Shown: positions 26,287 to 36,404, counted from the stretch's first letter. The stretch: DNA of 64,000 nt from Rhizobium sp. CG5 (GCF_023701945.1 NZ_JABAEF010000004.1:274934-338933), one strand, 5' to 3'. Numbers and translations: made by a program. The notes: a model not told the origin generated them from the sequence alone.

Positions 26287-26490
26287 ATGCCCAAGATGAA
26301 GACGAAATCGGCTGCCAAGAAGCGGTTCAAGATCACCGCGACCGGCAAAGTCCTCGCAGCCGCCGCTGGCAAGCGCCACGGCATGATCAAGCGGTCCAAC
26401 AAGTTCATTCGTGACGCTCGCGGCACGATGGTTCTCGCCGAACCAGATGGCAAGAAGGTCATCAAGAACTACCTGCCCAACGGTCTCTGA
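26287..26490 (+). CDS. rpmI: 50S ribosomal protein L35
   Basis: The 67-residue basic protein has the standard L35 sequence features [29 protein letters not shown] and [14 protein letters not shown]. It is a structural protein of the large subunit. GGAG precedes the ATG, which matches the family start. It lies between infC and rplT in the conserved order. Confidence 0.97.
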   Translation: MPKMKTKSAAKKRFKITATGKVLAAAAGKRHGMIKRSNKFIRDARGTMVLAEPDGKKVIKNYLPNGL

Positions 26491-26526
26491 GACTCGGCAC
26501 ATTTGGATCATTAAGGAGATCATGAC

Positions 26527-26931
26527 ATGGCACGCGTAAAACGTGGCGTAACTTCCCGCGCCAAGCACAACAAAGTATTCAAGGCAGCCAAGGGCTTCTA
26601 CGGCCGCCGCAAGAACACCATCCGGGCCGCCAAGGCTGCCGTGGATCGCTCGAAGGCATTCGCCTACCGCGACCGCAAGGTCAACAAGCGCAACTTCCGC
26701 GCTCTGTGGATCCAGCGTATCAACGCGGCTGTCCGCGAGCACGGCCTGACCTATGGCCGCTTCATCGACGGCCTGAACAAGTCCGGCATCGAAGTTGACC
26801 GCAAGGTCCTGTCCGACATGGCCATCCATGAGCCGGAAGCTTTCGGCGCCCTGGTGGCTGCCTCCAAGAAGGCTCTCGTGTATCTCAAGGATGCCGGCAC
26901 CGCCAACGAGTTTGAAACCGCTGTAAGGTAA
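26527..26931 (+). CDS. rplT: 50S ribosomal protein L20
   Basis: This 134-residue protein shows the L20 N-terminal extension [18 protein letters not shown] and the globular part [22 protein letters not shown] and [21 protein letters not shown]. It is needed for early 50S assembly and in many bacteria represses its own operon. AAGGAG lies 6-8 bases upstream. A strong intrinsic terminator follows, yet pheS begins only 129 bases later. Confidence 0.97.
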   Translation: MARVKRGVTSRAKHNKVFKAAKGFYGRRKNTIRAAKAAVDRSKAFAYRDRKVNKRNFRALWIQRINAAVREHGLTYGRFIDGLNKSGIEVDRKVLSDMAIHEPEAFGALVAASKKALVYLKDAGTANEFETAVR

Positions 26932-26964
26932 TCAGCGCGTCCCAAACTGAATTTGGTATTGGGA

Positions 26965-26997
26965 AACCCGCGCTGGGAGAACTGGCGCGGGTTTTTT
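26965..26997 (+). terminator. Intrinsic terminator after rplT
   Basis: A perfect 9-bp stem (AACCCGCGC / GCGCGGGTT) with an 11-nt loop is followed by a run of six T (26992-26997). It separates infC-rpmI-rplT from pheS, so pheS needs read-through or a promoter in the 60 bases that follow. Attenuation of pheS at this site is also possible. Confidence 0.85.
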
Positions 26998-27059
26998 CAT
27001 TGCAGCGTCATGAGCCGGGCATTAGATCCGGTTGCGGAACAAGGGCAGGAAAGACGAAC

Positions 27060-28145
27060 ATGTCCGATCTGGATCAATTGAAGACGGCGCTCCTCGCCGA
27101 CATTACGGCAGCCGCGGATGAAGCCGGCATCGAAGCGGTCCGCCTCGCCGCCCTCGGCAAGAAGGGTTCGGTCTCCGAACTCCTGAAGACGCTCGGCTCG
27201 ATGAGCGCCGAAGAGCGCCAGACCCGCGGTGCCGCCATCAACGCCCTGAAGACCGAGATCACCGAGGTGATTACGGCGCGCAAGGCCGATCTCAAGGATG
27301 CCGCGATCACCGCGCGCCTGAAGGCCGAGACGCTGGATGTCAGCCTGCCGGTCCGCTCCTCGCCGGCCGAGCGTGGCCGCATCCATCCGATCAGCCAGAT
27401 CGTCGACGAGATCACCGCCATCTTCGCCGACATGGGCTTCTCGATCGCCGAAGGTCCTGACATCGAGACCGACTACTACAATTTCACCGCGCTGAATTTC
27501 CCGGAGGGCCATCCCGCCCGCGAAATGCACGACACGTTCTTCCTCGCGCCCGACGCAAACGGCGAGCGCAAGGTGCTGCGCACCCACACCTCGCCGGTGC
27601 AGGTGCGCACTATGGAAGCGCAGAAGCCGCCGATCCGCATCGTCATTCCCGGCAAGACCTATCGCCAGGACAGTGACGCCACCCATTCGCCGATGTTCCA
27701 CCAGGTCGAAGGCCTTGTCATCGACAAGACGGCCAATGTCGGCCATCTGCGCTGGATCCTGGAAGAGTTCTGCAAGGCCTTCTTCGAGGTCGACAATGTC
27801 GTGATGCGCTTCCGCCCGTCCTTCTTCCCCTTCACCGAGCCGAGCTTCGAGGTCGACATCCAGTGCGATCGCTCGTCAGGCCCGATCGTCAAGTTCGGCG
27901 AAGGCACCGACTGGATGGAAATCCTCGGCTGCGGCATGGTCCACCCGAACGTGTTGCGCGCCGGCGGCCTCGACCCCGACGAATACCAGGGCTTTGCCTG
28001 GGGCATGGGCCTCGACCGCATCGCCATGCTGAAATACGGCATGCCGGACTTGCGCGATTTCTTCAACGCCGATGTCCGCTGGATGAGCCACTACGGTTTC
28101 CGTCCGCTCGACATGCCGACACTGTTCGGAGGCCTGAGCGCCTGA
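27060..28145 (+). CDS. pheS: Phenylalanine-tRNA ligase alpha subunit
   Basis: The 361-residue subunit has an N-terminal coiled coil (about 5-90) and a class II aminoacyl-tRNA synthetase core. Motif 1 lies around [19 protein letters not shown]. Motif 2 is in [14 protein letters not shown] and RVYRQD-like [22 protein letters not shown], and motif 3 is [17 protein letters not shown]. It binds phenylalanine and ATP and needs PheT for activity. ATG 27060 matches the family start. Unusually, pheT is 1.7 kb away with five genes in between. Confidence 0.97.
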   Translation: MSDLDQLKTALLADITAAADEAGIEAVRLAALGKKGSVSELLKTLGSMSAEERQTRGAAINALKTEITEVITARKADLKDAAITARLKAETLDVSLPVRSSPAERGRIHPISQIVDEITAIFADMGFSIAEGPDIETDYYNFTALNFPEGHPAREMHDTFFLAPDANGERKVLRTHTSPVQVRTMEAQKPPIRIVIPGKTYRQDSDATHSPMFHQVEGLVIDKTANVGHLRWILEEFCKAFFEVDNVVMRFRPSFFPFTEPSFEVDIQCDRSSGPIVKFGEGTDWMEILGCGMVHPNVLRAGGLDPDEYQGFAWGMGLDRIAMLKYGMPDLRDFFNADVRWMSHYGFRPLDMPTLFGGLSA

Positions 28146-28150
28146 TTTAT

Positions 28151-28162
28151 TTGTGGCCACAA
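28151..28162. promoter_or_regulatory. Palindrome upstream of brnT
   Basis: TTGTGGCCACAA is a perfect 12-bp palindrome a few bases after the pheS stop and 20 bases before brnT, followed by an AT-rich stretch that could be a -10 region. BrnTA complexes repress their own promoter, so this is a candidate operator. Confidence 0.45.
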
Positions 28163-28181
28163 TTAAATATGTGTGGTAGAG

Positions 28182-28472
28182 ATGGATCTGGAATGGGACG
28201 AGGAGAAAAGGCAGAGGACCCTGCGGGAGCGCGGGCTGGATTTTGCCGATGCGGTCCGGTTTGACATGGACGCTTCGTTCACCCGCATCGATGACCGTAA
28301 CGACTACGGAGAAAGACGCTTCATCAGCTTGGGTCCATTGGATGGCCGGCTCCATGTTCTATGTTGGACCCAAAGGGGCGATCGGCTGCGGATTATTTCT
28401 TTGAGGAAAGCAAATGACCGAGAACAAAAAGCGTTTGCAGCATCCTTCGGACCACCTCCTGCCTCTGACTGA
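28182..28472 (+). CDS. brnT: BrnT-family ribonuclease toxin
   Basis: This 96-residue toxin has the BrnT pattern LEWDEEKRQRTLRERGLDFADAVRFD, then FISLGPLDGRLHVLCWTQRGDRLRIISLRKANDREQKAF, a RelE-like fold whose members cleave RNA. The final RIISLRKAN and the conserved arginines are present, so nothing suggests inactivation. The ATG at 28182 is chosen; an in-frame GTG at 28173 is an alternative and no strong Shine-Dalgarno exists for either. The 3' end overlaps brnA by 59 bases. Confidence 0.88.
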   Translation: MDLEWDEEKRQRTLRERGLDFADAVRFDMDASFTRIDDRNDYGERRFISLGPLDGRLHVLCWTQRGDRLRIISLRKANDREQKAFAASFGPPPASD

Positions 28473-28731
28473 TGCGGAGGGCGAGGTCCGCGAGATGACT
28501 GAGGAAGACTTCAGCCATTTTCGTCCGACGCGAGACGTCGTGCCTGATGGGCTGGCGGCCTGGGAAAAAGCCAGAGGCCAGCGCGGCCCGCAGAAAGCGC
28601 CGGTCAAGGAGCGTGTCGGGCTGAGGCTGAACCAGGAAGTGGTCGAGCATTTTCGCAAGACCGGTCCCGGCTGGCAGAGCCGGATCAATGATGTGCTGGC
28701 GGACTATGTGAAGGCGAGTGGGATCGAGTAG
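28414..28731 (+). CDS. brnA: BrnA-family antitoxin
   Basis: The 105-residue antitoxin has an acidic N-terminal part that contacts the toxin (TDAEGEVREMTEEDFSHFRP). Its C-terminal ribbon-helix-helix DNA-binding domain reads KERVGLRLNQEVVEHFRKTG and WQSRINDVLADYV. BrnA neutralises BrnT and represses the operon. It overlaps brnT by 59 bases and ends 2 bases before the DUF4160 gene, so the whole cassette is likely one transcript. Confidence 0.9.
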   Translation: MTENKKRLQHPSDHLLPLTDAEGEVREMTEEDFSHFRPTRDVVPDGLAAWEKARGQRGPQKAPVKERVGLRLNQEVVEHFRKTGPGWQSRINDVLADYVKASGIE

Positions 28732-28733
28732 CG

Positions 28734-28970
28734 ATGCCAACCTTGCTTGTCTGGCATGGTTACAAGTTCAGGTTCTATGCGCTCGATCGCGACGAGCCAG
28801 CGCATGTGCACGTGGTGAAGGATGGCAAGTCGCTGAAGGTCTGGCTGCAGGCGGTGGCTGTTGCGAGGAACGTTGGATACAATGATCGAGAGATCGAGCG
28901 CTTGCTGGCGGTGATTGCGGAACACCGAAACGAATGGATTGAGGCGTGGAATGACTTCTTTGGAGTTTGA
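28734..28970 (+). CDS. DUF4160 protein
   Basis: A 78-residue protein with the DUF4160 pattern GYKFRFYALDRDEPAHVHV, AKVWL-like LKVWLQAVAVARNVGYNDREI and IAEHRNEWIEAWNDFF. The family is small, uncharacterised, and very often encoded next to DUF2442, as here. It starts 2 bases after brnA and overlaps the DUF2442 gene by 20 bases. The pairing resembles a toxin-antitoxin or regulator pair, but biochemical evidence is not known to me. Confidence 0.82.
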   Translation: MPTLLVWHGYKFRFYALDRDEPAHVHVVKDGKSLKVWLQAVAVARNVGYNDREIERLLAVIAEHRNEWIEAWNDFFGV

Positions 28971-29226
28971 AACCGAAGAGATGCGGCCCGTAAAGGCGTG
29001 GTGCACGCAAGACGAAGTGCATGTCATGCTTGCGGACGGCCGCACTATTTCCGCCCCGCTCTGGTGGTATCCGTTTCTGCGCGGTCTCGACAAGGACGCA
29101 CTCAACGATATCGACCTCATGTATGAGGGCATCTGGTGGTCGCGGGTTGACGAGGGCATTTCGGTCAAGAGCATGTTCTTGGGGTTGAAGATGCCGGGTG
29201 CGCAGGCGCCGGAGAAGGCGGCTTAA
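28951..29226 (+). CDS. DUF2442 protein
   Basis: The 91-residue protein has a DUF2442 core: VKAWCTQDEVHVMLADGRTISAPLWWYPFLRGL, a pattern in which a short protein ends its beta-hairpin with a conserved W-YP-L run. Members usually sit beside DUF4160 genes and some are thought to bind DNA. The ATG at 28951 lies inside the end of the DUF4160 gene, giving translational coupling. The following exonuclease gene begins 3 bases after its stop. Confidence 0.82.
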   Translation: MTSLEFETEEMRPVKAWCTQDEVHVMLADGRTISAPLWWYPFLRGLDKDALNDIDLMYEGIWWSRVDEGISVKSMFLGLKMPGAQAPEKAA

Positions 29227-29229
29227 TCA

Positions 29230-29859
29230 ATGACGACATCACCAGCCTTTTACTTCGTCACTGACATTGAAACAGATGGCCCCGACCCGGCACAGCATTC
29301 GATGCTGAGTTTCGCAACCGTTGTGCTGCGAGACGACGGTGCTCTTTGTGGTGAGTTTGAGGGTGTTCTGAAGCCGAGACCTGATCGGGTTGCAGATGAA
29401 CGGACCATGAAATGGTGGTCTGGTCAGCCAGAGGCCTGGTCTGCCGCCACTACCAATCCGCAAGAACCTGAAATCGTGATGAGCCGATATGCGGACTGGG
29501 TTGAGGCCTATTCCGGCATTAGGGCTTTCGCCGCTCGGCCGCTTATGTTCGATGGCGTCTGGATCGATACCTACCTGCGCGCCTTTGCAGGCTGTTTTGT
29601 GCTGGATGTCGGCTACTGGGGACGATGCATTTTCAATGCAAGTCCGCTTGATATAGGCACCTACACATCTGGTGTTTTCGGTAGAACAAGTCCGCATGAT
29701 GCCGGTGTTAATGTGCCGGCGGATTGGCTTGGTCACCAACCACACACGCATCGGGCCATAGATGATGCGCGCGGCTATGCATTCCTTCTGGCAAAACTCT
29801 TCGAGGTTGCTCGGAGCCTGCCGGAAAACCCAGTTGATTTTACAAGGGTAAAAAAATGA
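29230..29859 (+). CDS. DEDDh-type 3'-5' exonuclease
   Basis: The 209-residue enzyme belongs to the DnaQ-like exonuclease superfamily. Exo I is TDIETDGP (Asp12, Glu14), exo II lies around [10 protein letters not shown], and exo III is [13 protein letters not shown] with the HxAxxD arrangement of the DEDDh subgroup. It could degrade RNA or DNA; the overall shape (with [14 protein letters not shown]) recalls phage-like DEDD exonucleases rather than the replication proofreader. Base composition is more AT-rich than its neighbours. It begins 3 bases after DUF2442 and its stop overlaps the pheT start by 4 bases. Confidence 0.8.
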   Translation: MTTSPAFYFVTDIETDGPDPAQHSMLSFATVVLRDDGALCGEFEGVLKPRPDRVADERTMKWWSGQPEAWSAATTNPQEPEIVMSRYADWVEAYSGIRAFAARPLMFDGVWIDTYLRAFAGCFVLDVGYWGRCIFNASPLDIGTYTSGVFGRTSPHDAGVNVPADWLGHQPHTHRAIDDARGYAFLLAKLFEVARSLPENPVDFTRVKK

Positions 29860-32279
29860 AATTCACACTCTCCTGGCTCAAGGATCACCTTGATACCGAC
29901 GCCACGCTCGACGAGATCTGCATGCGGCTGACCGCGATCGGCCTTGAGGTCGAGCATGTCGATGACAAGGCGGCCTATAAGCCTTTCGTGATCGCCAAGG
30001 TGCTCTCCGCCGAAAAGCATCCGGAGGCGGATCGCCTCAAGGTTCTGATGGTCGATGCCGGTGACGGCAAGCCGGTGCAGATCGTCTGCGGCGCGCCCAA
30101 TGCCCGTGCCGGTCTGGTCGGGGCGCTTGCCCGTCCGGGCACCTATGTGCCGGGCATCGACGTGACGCTCGCGGTCGGCAAGATCCGCGGTGTCGAAAGC
30201 CATGGCATGATGTGCTCGGAAAAAGAGCTCGACATGTCGGACAATCACGACGGCATCATCGACCTGCCCGCCGATGCGCCGGTCGGCACGAGCTTCGCGT
30301 CCTATGCCGGCCTTGACGATCCCGTCATCGAGATCAACCTGACGCCCAATCGCCCGGACTGCACCTCGATCTACGGCATCGCCCGCGATCTGGCCGCCTC
30401 CGGCCTAGGCCGGTTGAAAGTCGCGAAGGCGCCGTCCTTCAAGGTCGAAGGCGATACGTCGGTCACGGTCAAGATCGTGCTGGACGACGAAAAGCTCTGC
30501 CCGGGCTTTGCCTATCGCCTGGTGCGCGGCGTCAAGAACGGTCCGAGCCCGAAATGGATGCAGGCTCGGCTGCTCGCCATCGGCCTTCGGCCGATTTCGG
30601 CGCTGGTCGACGTCACCAATTACATGACCTTCGACCAGGGCCGGCCGATGCATGTCTTCGACGCCAACAAGGTCAAGGGCGATCTGGTGGTGCGGCGCGC
30701 GCAGGACGGCGAGACCATTCTGGCGCTCGACAGCCGCACCTACACGCTGAACCCGGCCAATGTCGTCATTGCCGACGATAACGGCGTGGAATCGATCGGC
30801 GGCATCATGGGCGGCGAGCATTCCGGCTGTGACGAGACCACCACCGACGTGCTGATCGAATCCGCACTCTGGGATCCGATCAACATCGCCAAGACGGGCC
30901 GCAGCCACGGCATTATCACCGATGCGCGCTATCGCTTCGAGCGCGGTGTCGATCCGGAATATATGATGCCGGGCCTGGAGCGCACCACCGAGCTGGTGCT
31001 GGAGATGTGCGGCGGCACGGCGGCGGAAGCGAAAGTCGTCGGCTACGAAGGCTATGAGCCGAAGGTCGTCGACTTCCCCTTTTCAGAAGTCAAGCGCCTG
31101 ACCGGCCTGACCGTTTCCAACGAGGAGAGCCGTCAGATCCTGACCGGCCTCGGCTTCGGTGTCAGCGGCGACGGGGAACGCGTCTCGGTCTCGGTGCCGT
31201 CCTGGCGCCCGGATGTGGACGGCAAGGCCGACCTGGTGGAAGAGGTCATGCGCATTCACGGCGTTGACCATATCAAGCCGGAACCGCTGGCCGCCATGGG
31301 CACGGTCAATGGCAAGATCCTGACGACGCTGCAGATCCGCACGCGCAGCGCCAAGCGAGCGCTCGCCAGCCGCGGCATGCTGGAAGCTGTCACCTGGTCC
31401 TTTATTTCTGAGCCGCATGCAAAACTGTTCGGCGGCGGCAAGCCCGAGCTGAAGCTCGCCAATCCGATTGCCGCCGATATGTCCGACATGCGTCCGTCGC
31501 TGCTGCCCGGCCTGCTGACGGCCGCCCAGCGCAATGCCGACCGCGGCTTTGGCGATGTGGCGATCTTCGAAGTGTCCGGCACCTATGAGAGCGACAGGCC
31601 GGAAGGCCAGCGTCGCGTTGCCGGCGGCATCCGCCGTGGCACGGCCTCGATCAACGGTGCCGGCCGCCTGTGGTCCAATGCCACCAAGGGCGGCGGCAAG
31701 CCGGTCGATGTCTATGACGCCAAGGCCGATGCGCTGGCCGTTCTCGAAGCCTGCGGACTGCCGATGGCCAATGTGCAGGTCGAACAGGGCGGGCCTGCCT
31801 GGTATCACCCCGGCCGCTCCGGCACGATCAAGATGGGTCCGAAGGTCGTGCTTGGCACGTTCGGTGAATTCCATCCGAAAACCCTCGAAACGCTGGATGT
31901 GAGCGGTGTGCTGTGCGGCTTCGAGATCTATCTCGATGCGATGCAGGAGCCGAAGAAGAAGGCAACCCGCACCAAGCCGGCGCTGGAGCTTTCGCCGTTC
32001 CAGATGGTCAAGCGCGATTTCGCCTTCGTCGTCGACAAGACGGTCGAGGCAGGCAGCCTCATCAAGGCGGCCACCACCGCCGACCGCAAGCTGGTGACCG
32101 GCGTCAACGTCTTCGACATTTTCGAAGGCCCCTCCGTCGGCGAAGGCAAGAAATCGGTGGCGATCGAGGTGCTGATCCAGCCCGCCGACAAGACGCTGAC
32201 CGACGAGGATTTCGACATTCTGACCAAGAAGATCGTCGGCAATGTCGAAAAGTCCACGGGCGGCAGTCTGCGCGCCTGA
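29856..32279 (+). CDS. pheT: Phenylalanine-tRNA ligase beta subunit
   Basis: This 807-residue protein has the full PheT domain set: an N-terminal tRNA-binding OB fold (about 40-150), the B1/B5 regions, B3/B4 editing domain (about 210-390, with [23 protein letters not shown]), a catalytic-like core and the C-terminal anticodon-binding domain (from about 715). It pairs with PheS. Its ATG overlaps the exonuclease stop (ATGA), and no strong independent ribosome site stands before it, so its translation seems coupled to the cassette. Confidence 0.97.
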   Translation: MKFTLSWLKDHLDTDATLDEICMRLTAIGLEVEHVDDKAAYKPFVIAKVLSAEKHPEADRLKVLMVDAGDGKPVQIVCGAPNARAGLVGALARPGTYVPGIDVTLAVGKIRGVESHGMMCSEKELDMSDNHDGIIDLPADAPVGTSFASYAGLDDPVIEINLTPNRPDCTSIYGIARDLAASGLGRLKVAKAPSFKVEGDTSVTVKIVLDDEKLCPGFAYRLVRGVKNGPSPKWMQARLLAIGLRPISALVDVTNYMTFDQGRPMHVFDANKVKGDLVVRRAQDGETILALDSRTYTLNPANVVIADDNGVESIGGIMGGEHSGCDETTTDVLIESALWDPINIAKTGRSHGIITDARYRFERGVDPEYMMPGLERTTELVLEMCGGTAAEAKVVGYEGYEPKVVDFPFSEVKRLTGLTVSNEESRQILTGLGFGVSGDGERVSVSVPSWRPDVDGKADLVEEVMRIHGVDHIKPEPLAAMGTVNGKILTTLQIRTRSAKRALASRGMLEAVTWSFISEPHAKLFGGGKPELKLANPIAADMSDMRPSLLPGLLTAAQRNADRGFGDVAIFEVSGTYESDRPEGQRRVAGGIRRGTASINGAGRLWSNATKGGGKPVDVYDAKADALAVLEACGLPMANVQVEQGGPAWYHPGRSGTIKMGPKVVLGTFGEFHPKTLETLDVSGVLCGFEIYLDAMQEPKKKATRTKPALELSPFQMVKRDFAFVVDKTVEAGSLIKAATTADRKLVTGVNVFDIFEGPSVGEGKKSVAIEVLIQPADKTLTDEDFDILTKKIVGNVEKSTGGSLRA

Positions 32280-32293
32280 CCGGAGAAAACACG

Positions 32294-32323
32294 ACGAGAG
32301 CGGCACAAGCGCCGCTCTCGTTT
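32294..32323 (+). terminator. Intrinsic terminator after pheT
   Basis: An 11-bp stem (ACGAGAGCGGC / GCCGCTCTCGT) with a 6-nt loop runs into TTT. It lies 14 bases past the pheT stop and closes the operon. Confidence 0.75.
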
Positions 32324-32442
32324 GGCCCAAATTGCGACGATCGCCGGTCAACAGAGATTTAATCAATAGTGAATAGGCTGCGCCGACATCCCGATGGCCA
32401 AAAGCTTTTCAACTCGATTTTTCTCAGGCGGGCGATATTTTC

Positions 32443-33903
32443 ATGATCGGTTCTGTGGACGCGAACATTTTCGAACTCGCACCAATTGCGATGTGGATCG
32501 AGGACTTCAGCGGCGTCAAAGCCCAGTTCGAGGCCTGGCGTGCCGACGGTGTGATCGATATCCGCACCTTCCTGAAGCAGGATTTGACCCGCGTCGCCCA
32601 GTGCTCCTCGAAAATCCGCATTCTCCAGGTCAATCGGCGGACGCTGGACCTGTTCGAGGCGTCCGATCTCGATCACCTGACCGGCAACCTGGGCCGGATT
32701 TTCCGCGATGACATGCTGGAAACCCACATCAACGAGTTGGCGGCGCTGTGGGACGGCAAGACGGAATTTGCCGGTACGGCCGTGAATTATACCCTGTCGG
32801 GTCGCAGGCTCGACATCCAGCTGCGCGGCTCCGTCCTGCCCGGTTATGAACAGACATTGGCACAATTGCTGATCACCACCGAGGACGTTACGGCCCGGGA
32901 AGATGCCAGGCGCGCCGAGCTGGAAAACCGGCGCTACGCAGAAGGCGTTTTCATGCATTCGCCGATCTCGCTGTGGATTGAGGATTTCAGCGGAATTCAC
33001 GCGCTTCTCGATGATGTCCGCTCGCGCGGCATCGTCGACTTCCGCGTGTTCACCGACGTGCATCCCGAATTTGTCCGGCAGTGCATGTCGGAAATCAGGG
33101 TGCTCGATGTCAACCAGGCGACGCTCGACCTGTTTTGCGCACCCGATCGCCAGACGCTGCTGCTCCGCCAGGGCGAGGTCTTCCGCGACGAGATGGAAAA
33201 GCCGTTCCGCGAGCAGTTGAACGACCTCTGGGAAAACCGCCTCTATCACAGCCGCGAGGTGGTGAATTACGCGCTCGACGGCAGCGTGCGGCATATCCTG
33301 CTCAACTTCGCGGTCTTCCCCGGCCACGAACACGATTGGTCACGGGTCCAGGTGTCGCTGACTGATATCACCGCCCGCAAGAAGGCCGAGGCCTATCTCG
33401 AATATCTCGGCAAGCACGATATCCTGACCAAGCTCCACAACCGCGCCTTCTTTACCGATGAGCTCAACCGGCTGGAGCGCAAGTCGCTGCGACCGGTTTC
33501 GGCCATCGTCATCGACTTGAATGGTCTGAAAGAGGCCAACGACCAGCGCGGCCACGATGCCGGCGATGCGCTTCTTCGGCGCTTCGGCGAAGTGCTCAAC
33601 AGCGTCGTCAAGGCGCCCCACCATGCGACGCGCATCGGTGGCGACGAGTTCGCGGTTCTGATGCCCGGCGCGGACCGGCAGGCCGCGCAAGGCATGGTTG
33701 ATACCATCAACGAGATCCTGAAGATCAACAACCAGTTCTATTCCGATGCCCTTCTCAGCGTCTCGATCGGTATGGCCACAAGCGAGCCGGGCGAGAGCAT
33801 GGAAGCTTTAATGAAGCGCGCCGACGACCTGATGTACGAAAACAAGCGCTCGCATTATGCCAGCAAACACATTGCCCTGGAGGCACGGCGCGCCAAAGGC
33901 TGA
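32443..33903 (+). CDS. Diguanylate cyclase with two tandem PAS-like domains
   Basis: The 486-residue protein contains two similar sensory repeats: copy 1 with PIAMWIEDFSGVKAQFEAWRADG at about 14-36 and copy 2 with PISLWIEDFSGIHALLDDVRSRG at about 177-199. Both follow the same PAS-like plan (VNRRTLDLFEA versus VNQATLDLFCA). A GGDEF domain covers about 330-480, with the active-site loop GGDEF at 399-403. No RxxD inhibitory site is visible five residues before it. There are no membrane helices, so it should make c-di-GMP in the cytosol in response to an unknown signal. A clear Shine-Dalgarno is lacking. Confidence 0.9.
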   Translation: MIGSVDANIFELAPIAMWIEDFSGVKAQFEAWRADGVIDIRTFLKQDLTRVAQCSSKIRILQVNRRTLDLFEASDLDHLTGNLGRIFRDDMLETHINELAALWDGKTEFAGTAVNYTLSGRRLDIQLRGSVLPGYEQTLAQLLITTEDVTAREDARRAELENRRYAEGVFMHSPISLWIEDFSGIHALLDDVRSRGIVDFRVFTDVHPEFVRQCMSEIRVLDVNQATLDLFCAPDRQTLLLRQGEVFRDEMEKPFREQLNDLWENRLYHSREVVNYALDGSVRHILLNFAVFPGHEHDWSRVQVSLTDITARKKAEAYLEYLGKHDILTKLHNRAFFTDELNRLERKSLRPVSAIVIDLNGLKEANDQRGHDAGDALLRRFGEVLNSVVKAPHHATRIGGDEFAVLMPGADRQAAQGMVDTINEILKINNQFYSDALLSVSIGMATSEPGESMEALMKRADDLMYENKRSHYASKHIALEARRAKG

Positions 33904-33921
33904 GGTCGGATCAGCCTGGTA

Positions 33922-34923
<1,002 letters not shown>

Positions 34924-35035
34924 GAAATCATACCTCTCATTATCGATCGCCACTTGCCACTATTGATAGGCCGCGGCGATGAGGGCAAGATAGCGCGGCA
35001 GGAGTTCGTCGATAATAGGTGCAACCGGTCTTGGC

Positions 35036-35056
35036 TTGTTCTATCAGATAGAACAA
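35036..35056. promoter_or_regulatory. Palindromic operator overlapping the lysR start
   Basis: Half-site TTGTTCTATC (35036-35045), one central A, and the exact inverse (35047-35056) form a perfect 21-bp palindrome. Its last base is the first base of the LysR ATG. The aldo/keto reductase promoter lies on the other side. Confidence 0.6.
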
Positions 35057-35946
35057 TGAACCGGATTCAACTTTCGCAGCTCGCCGTTCTGGCCGCCGTT
35101 GCCGAGGGCCGCAGCTTTCGCAAGGCCGCCGAGGAACTGGGCATAGCCCCGTCCGCCGTCAGCCATGCCGTGACCTCGCTGGAGACCAGCCTCGGCGTGC
35201 GGCTGCTGGCCCGCACCACGCGCAGCGTCGCGCCGACCGAGGAAGGCCGGCGCCTGCTCGATGCCCTGTCGCCGGCGCTCGCCGATATCGACGATGCACT
35301 GGCAGCCCTTGCCGAAAGCCGGGATCATCCGGCCGGCGCCTTGCGGATTACTCTGCCAAGGCTCGCCGTCGAGCATCTGATCGCACCAAGGCTCGGCGAT
35401 TTTCTCACTCTCTATCCGGACATCGAGCTGGAATTGGTCGCCAACGACAGCTTCGACGATATCGTCGCGCAGGGCTTCGATGCCGGTCTGCGGCTGGGCG
35501 AGCACCTGGAGGCCGACATGATTGCGGTCAAGGCGAGCGGTCCCTGGCGCGGCGCGGTGGTGGCCGCACCCGGCTATTTCGAGCAACGCCCGCGCCCCGT
35601 CCATCCGCGCGAACTGATCGGTCACCGTTGCATTCGCCGGCGCTTTTCAAGCGGCCGGATCTACCGCTGGGAATTCGAGAAGGACGGCAAGGCGCTGGTG
35701 GTCGATGTCGGCGGGCCGCTGGTGCTGTCCGACGATCGGCTGATCCTGGCAGCCACCCTGAACGGCGCCGGCCTCGCCTATCTGTTCGATCAGCGGATCG
35801 CAGACGAGCTGGAGACCGGACGCCTGGTTCGGGTGCTAGACGACTGGTGCGCACCCTTCGACGGCTTCCATATCTACTACCCGTCACGCCGCCAGATGCG
35901 CCCGGCACTGCGGGCCTTTGTGGATTTCTTCCGTTATCGGGGCTGA
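35056..35946 (+). CDS. LysR-family transcriptional regulator
   Basis: A 296-residue regulator. The N-terminal winged helix-turn-helix (about 2-60) reads LAVLAAVAEGRSFRKAAEELGIAPSAVSHAVTSLE. An effector-binding domain (about 90-290) follows, of the group that usually controls adjacent oxidoreductase genes. The ATG at 35056 matches the family start; its first base belongs to the palindrome. It is divergent from the aldo/keto reductase gene and is likely to regulate both. Confidence 0.92.
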   Translation: MNRIQLSQLAVLAAVAEGRSFRKAAEELGIAPSAVSHAVTSLETSLGVRLLARTTRSVAPTEEGRRLLDALSPALADIDDALAALAESRDHPAGALRITLPRLAVEHLIAPRLGDFLTLYPDIELELVANDSFDDIVAQGFDAGLRLGEHLEADMIAVKASGPWRGAVVAAPGYFEQRPRPVHPRELIGHRCIRRRFSSGRIYRWEFEKDGKALVVDVGGPLVLSDDRLILAATLNGAGLAYLFDQRIADELETGRLVRVLDDWCAPFDGFHIYYPSRRQMRPALRAFVDFFRYRG

Positions 35947-35950
35947 TCCG

Positions 35951-36397
35951 TCAGGCGAGTGCCACCCGATAGCGCACATATCCGTCAGCCGGCGTGTAGC
36001 GGTCGTAGAGTTTGCGGGCGGTGGCATTGTCGTGGTTGGTGTGCCAGTAGAGCCGTGTCCAGCCTTTTGCCTTGCCAAGCGCGATGAGGTCGTCGATCAA
36101 CGCCCGGCCGACGCCCTGGCCGCGGAAGCGCGCGTCGAGATAGAGGTCTTCCAGATAGCAGTCCGGCGTGATCTCCCAGGTGGAATCGTGCCAGTGGTGG
36201 ATGGCAAAGCCGGCCATCTCGCCATCGACAAAGGCCAGCCGCATGGCGACGCGCGACTGCGGGTCGAGAATGCGCGACCAGGTATGGGCGGTAATATGCT
36301 CGGCCAGATCCACCTTGTAGAAGGCGAGATAACCGGCCCAGAGGTGACGCCAGTCGGCCTCGTCGCCGGGCAGGGGGTCGCGAATGTCCAGGGTCAT
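35951..36397 (-). CDS. GNAT-family N-acetyltransferase
   Basis: The 148-residue protein has acetyl-CoA motif A in EDLYLDARFRGQGVGRALIDDL (RGQGVG) and HTNHDNATARKLYDRY near the C-terminus, typical of the diamine/amino-acid acetyltransferase branch. ATG 36397 is supported by GAGGA a few bases upstream. Its start is 8 bases past the stop of the aldo/keto reductase gene transcribed in the same direction, so they form a small operon. Substrate unknown. Confidence 0.87.
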   Translation of the reverse strand: MTLDIRDPLPGDEADWRHLWAGYLAFYKVDLAEHITAHTWSRILDPQSRVAMRLAFVDGEMAGFAIHHWHDSTWEITPDCYLEDLYLDARFRGQGVGRALIDDLIALGKAKGWTRLYWHTNHDNATARKLYDRYTPADGYVRYRVALA

Positions 36398-36404
36398 GCT
36401 ATCC

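Noticed and set aside
31083..32366. 427-codon minus frame opposite pheT
   Set aside because: pheT is certain on the + strand; the other frame is a codon-bias shadow.
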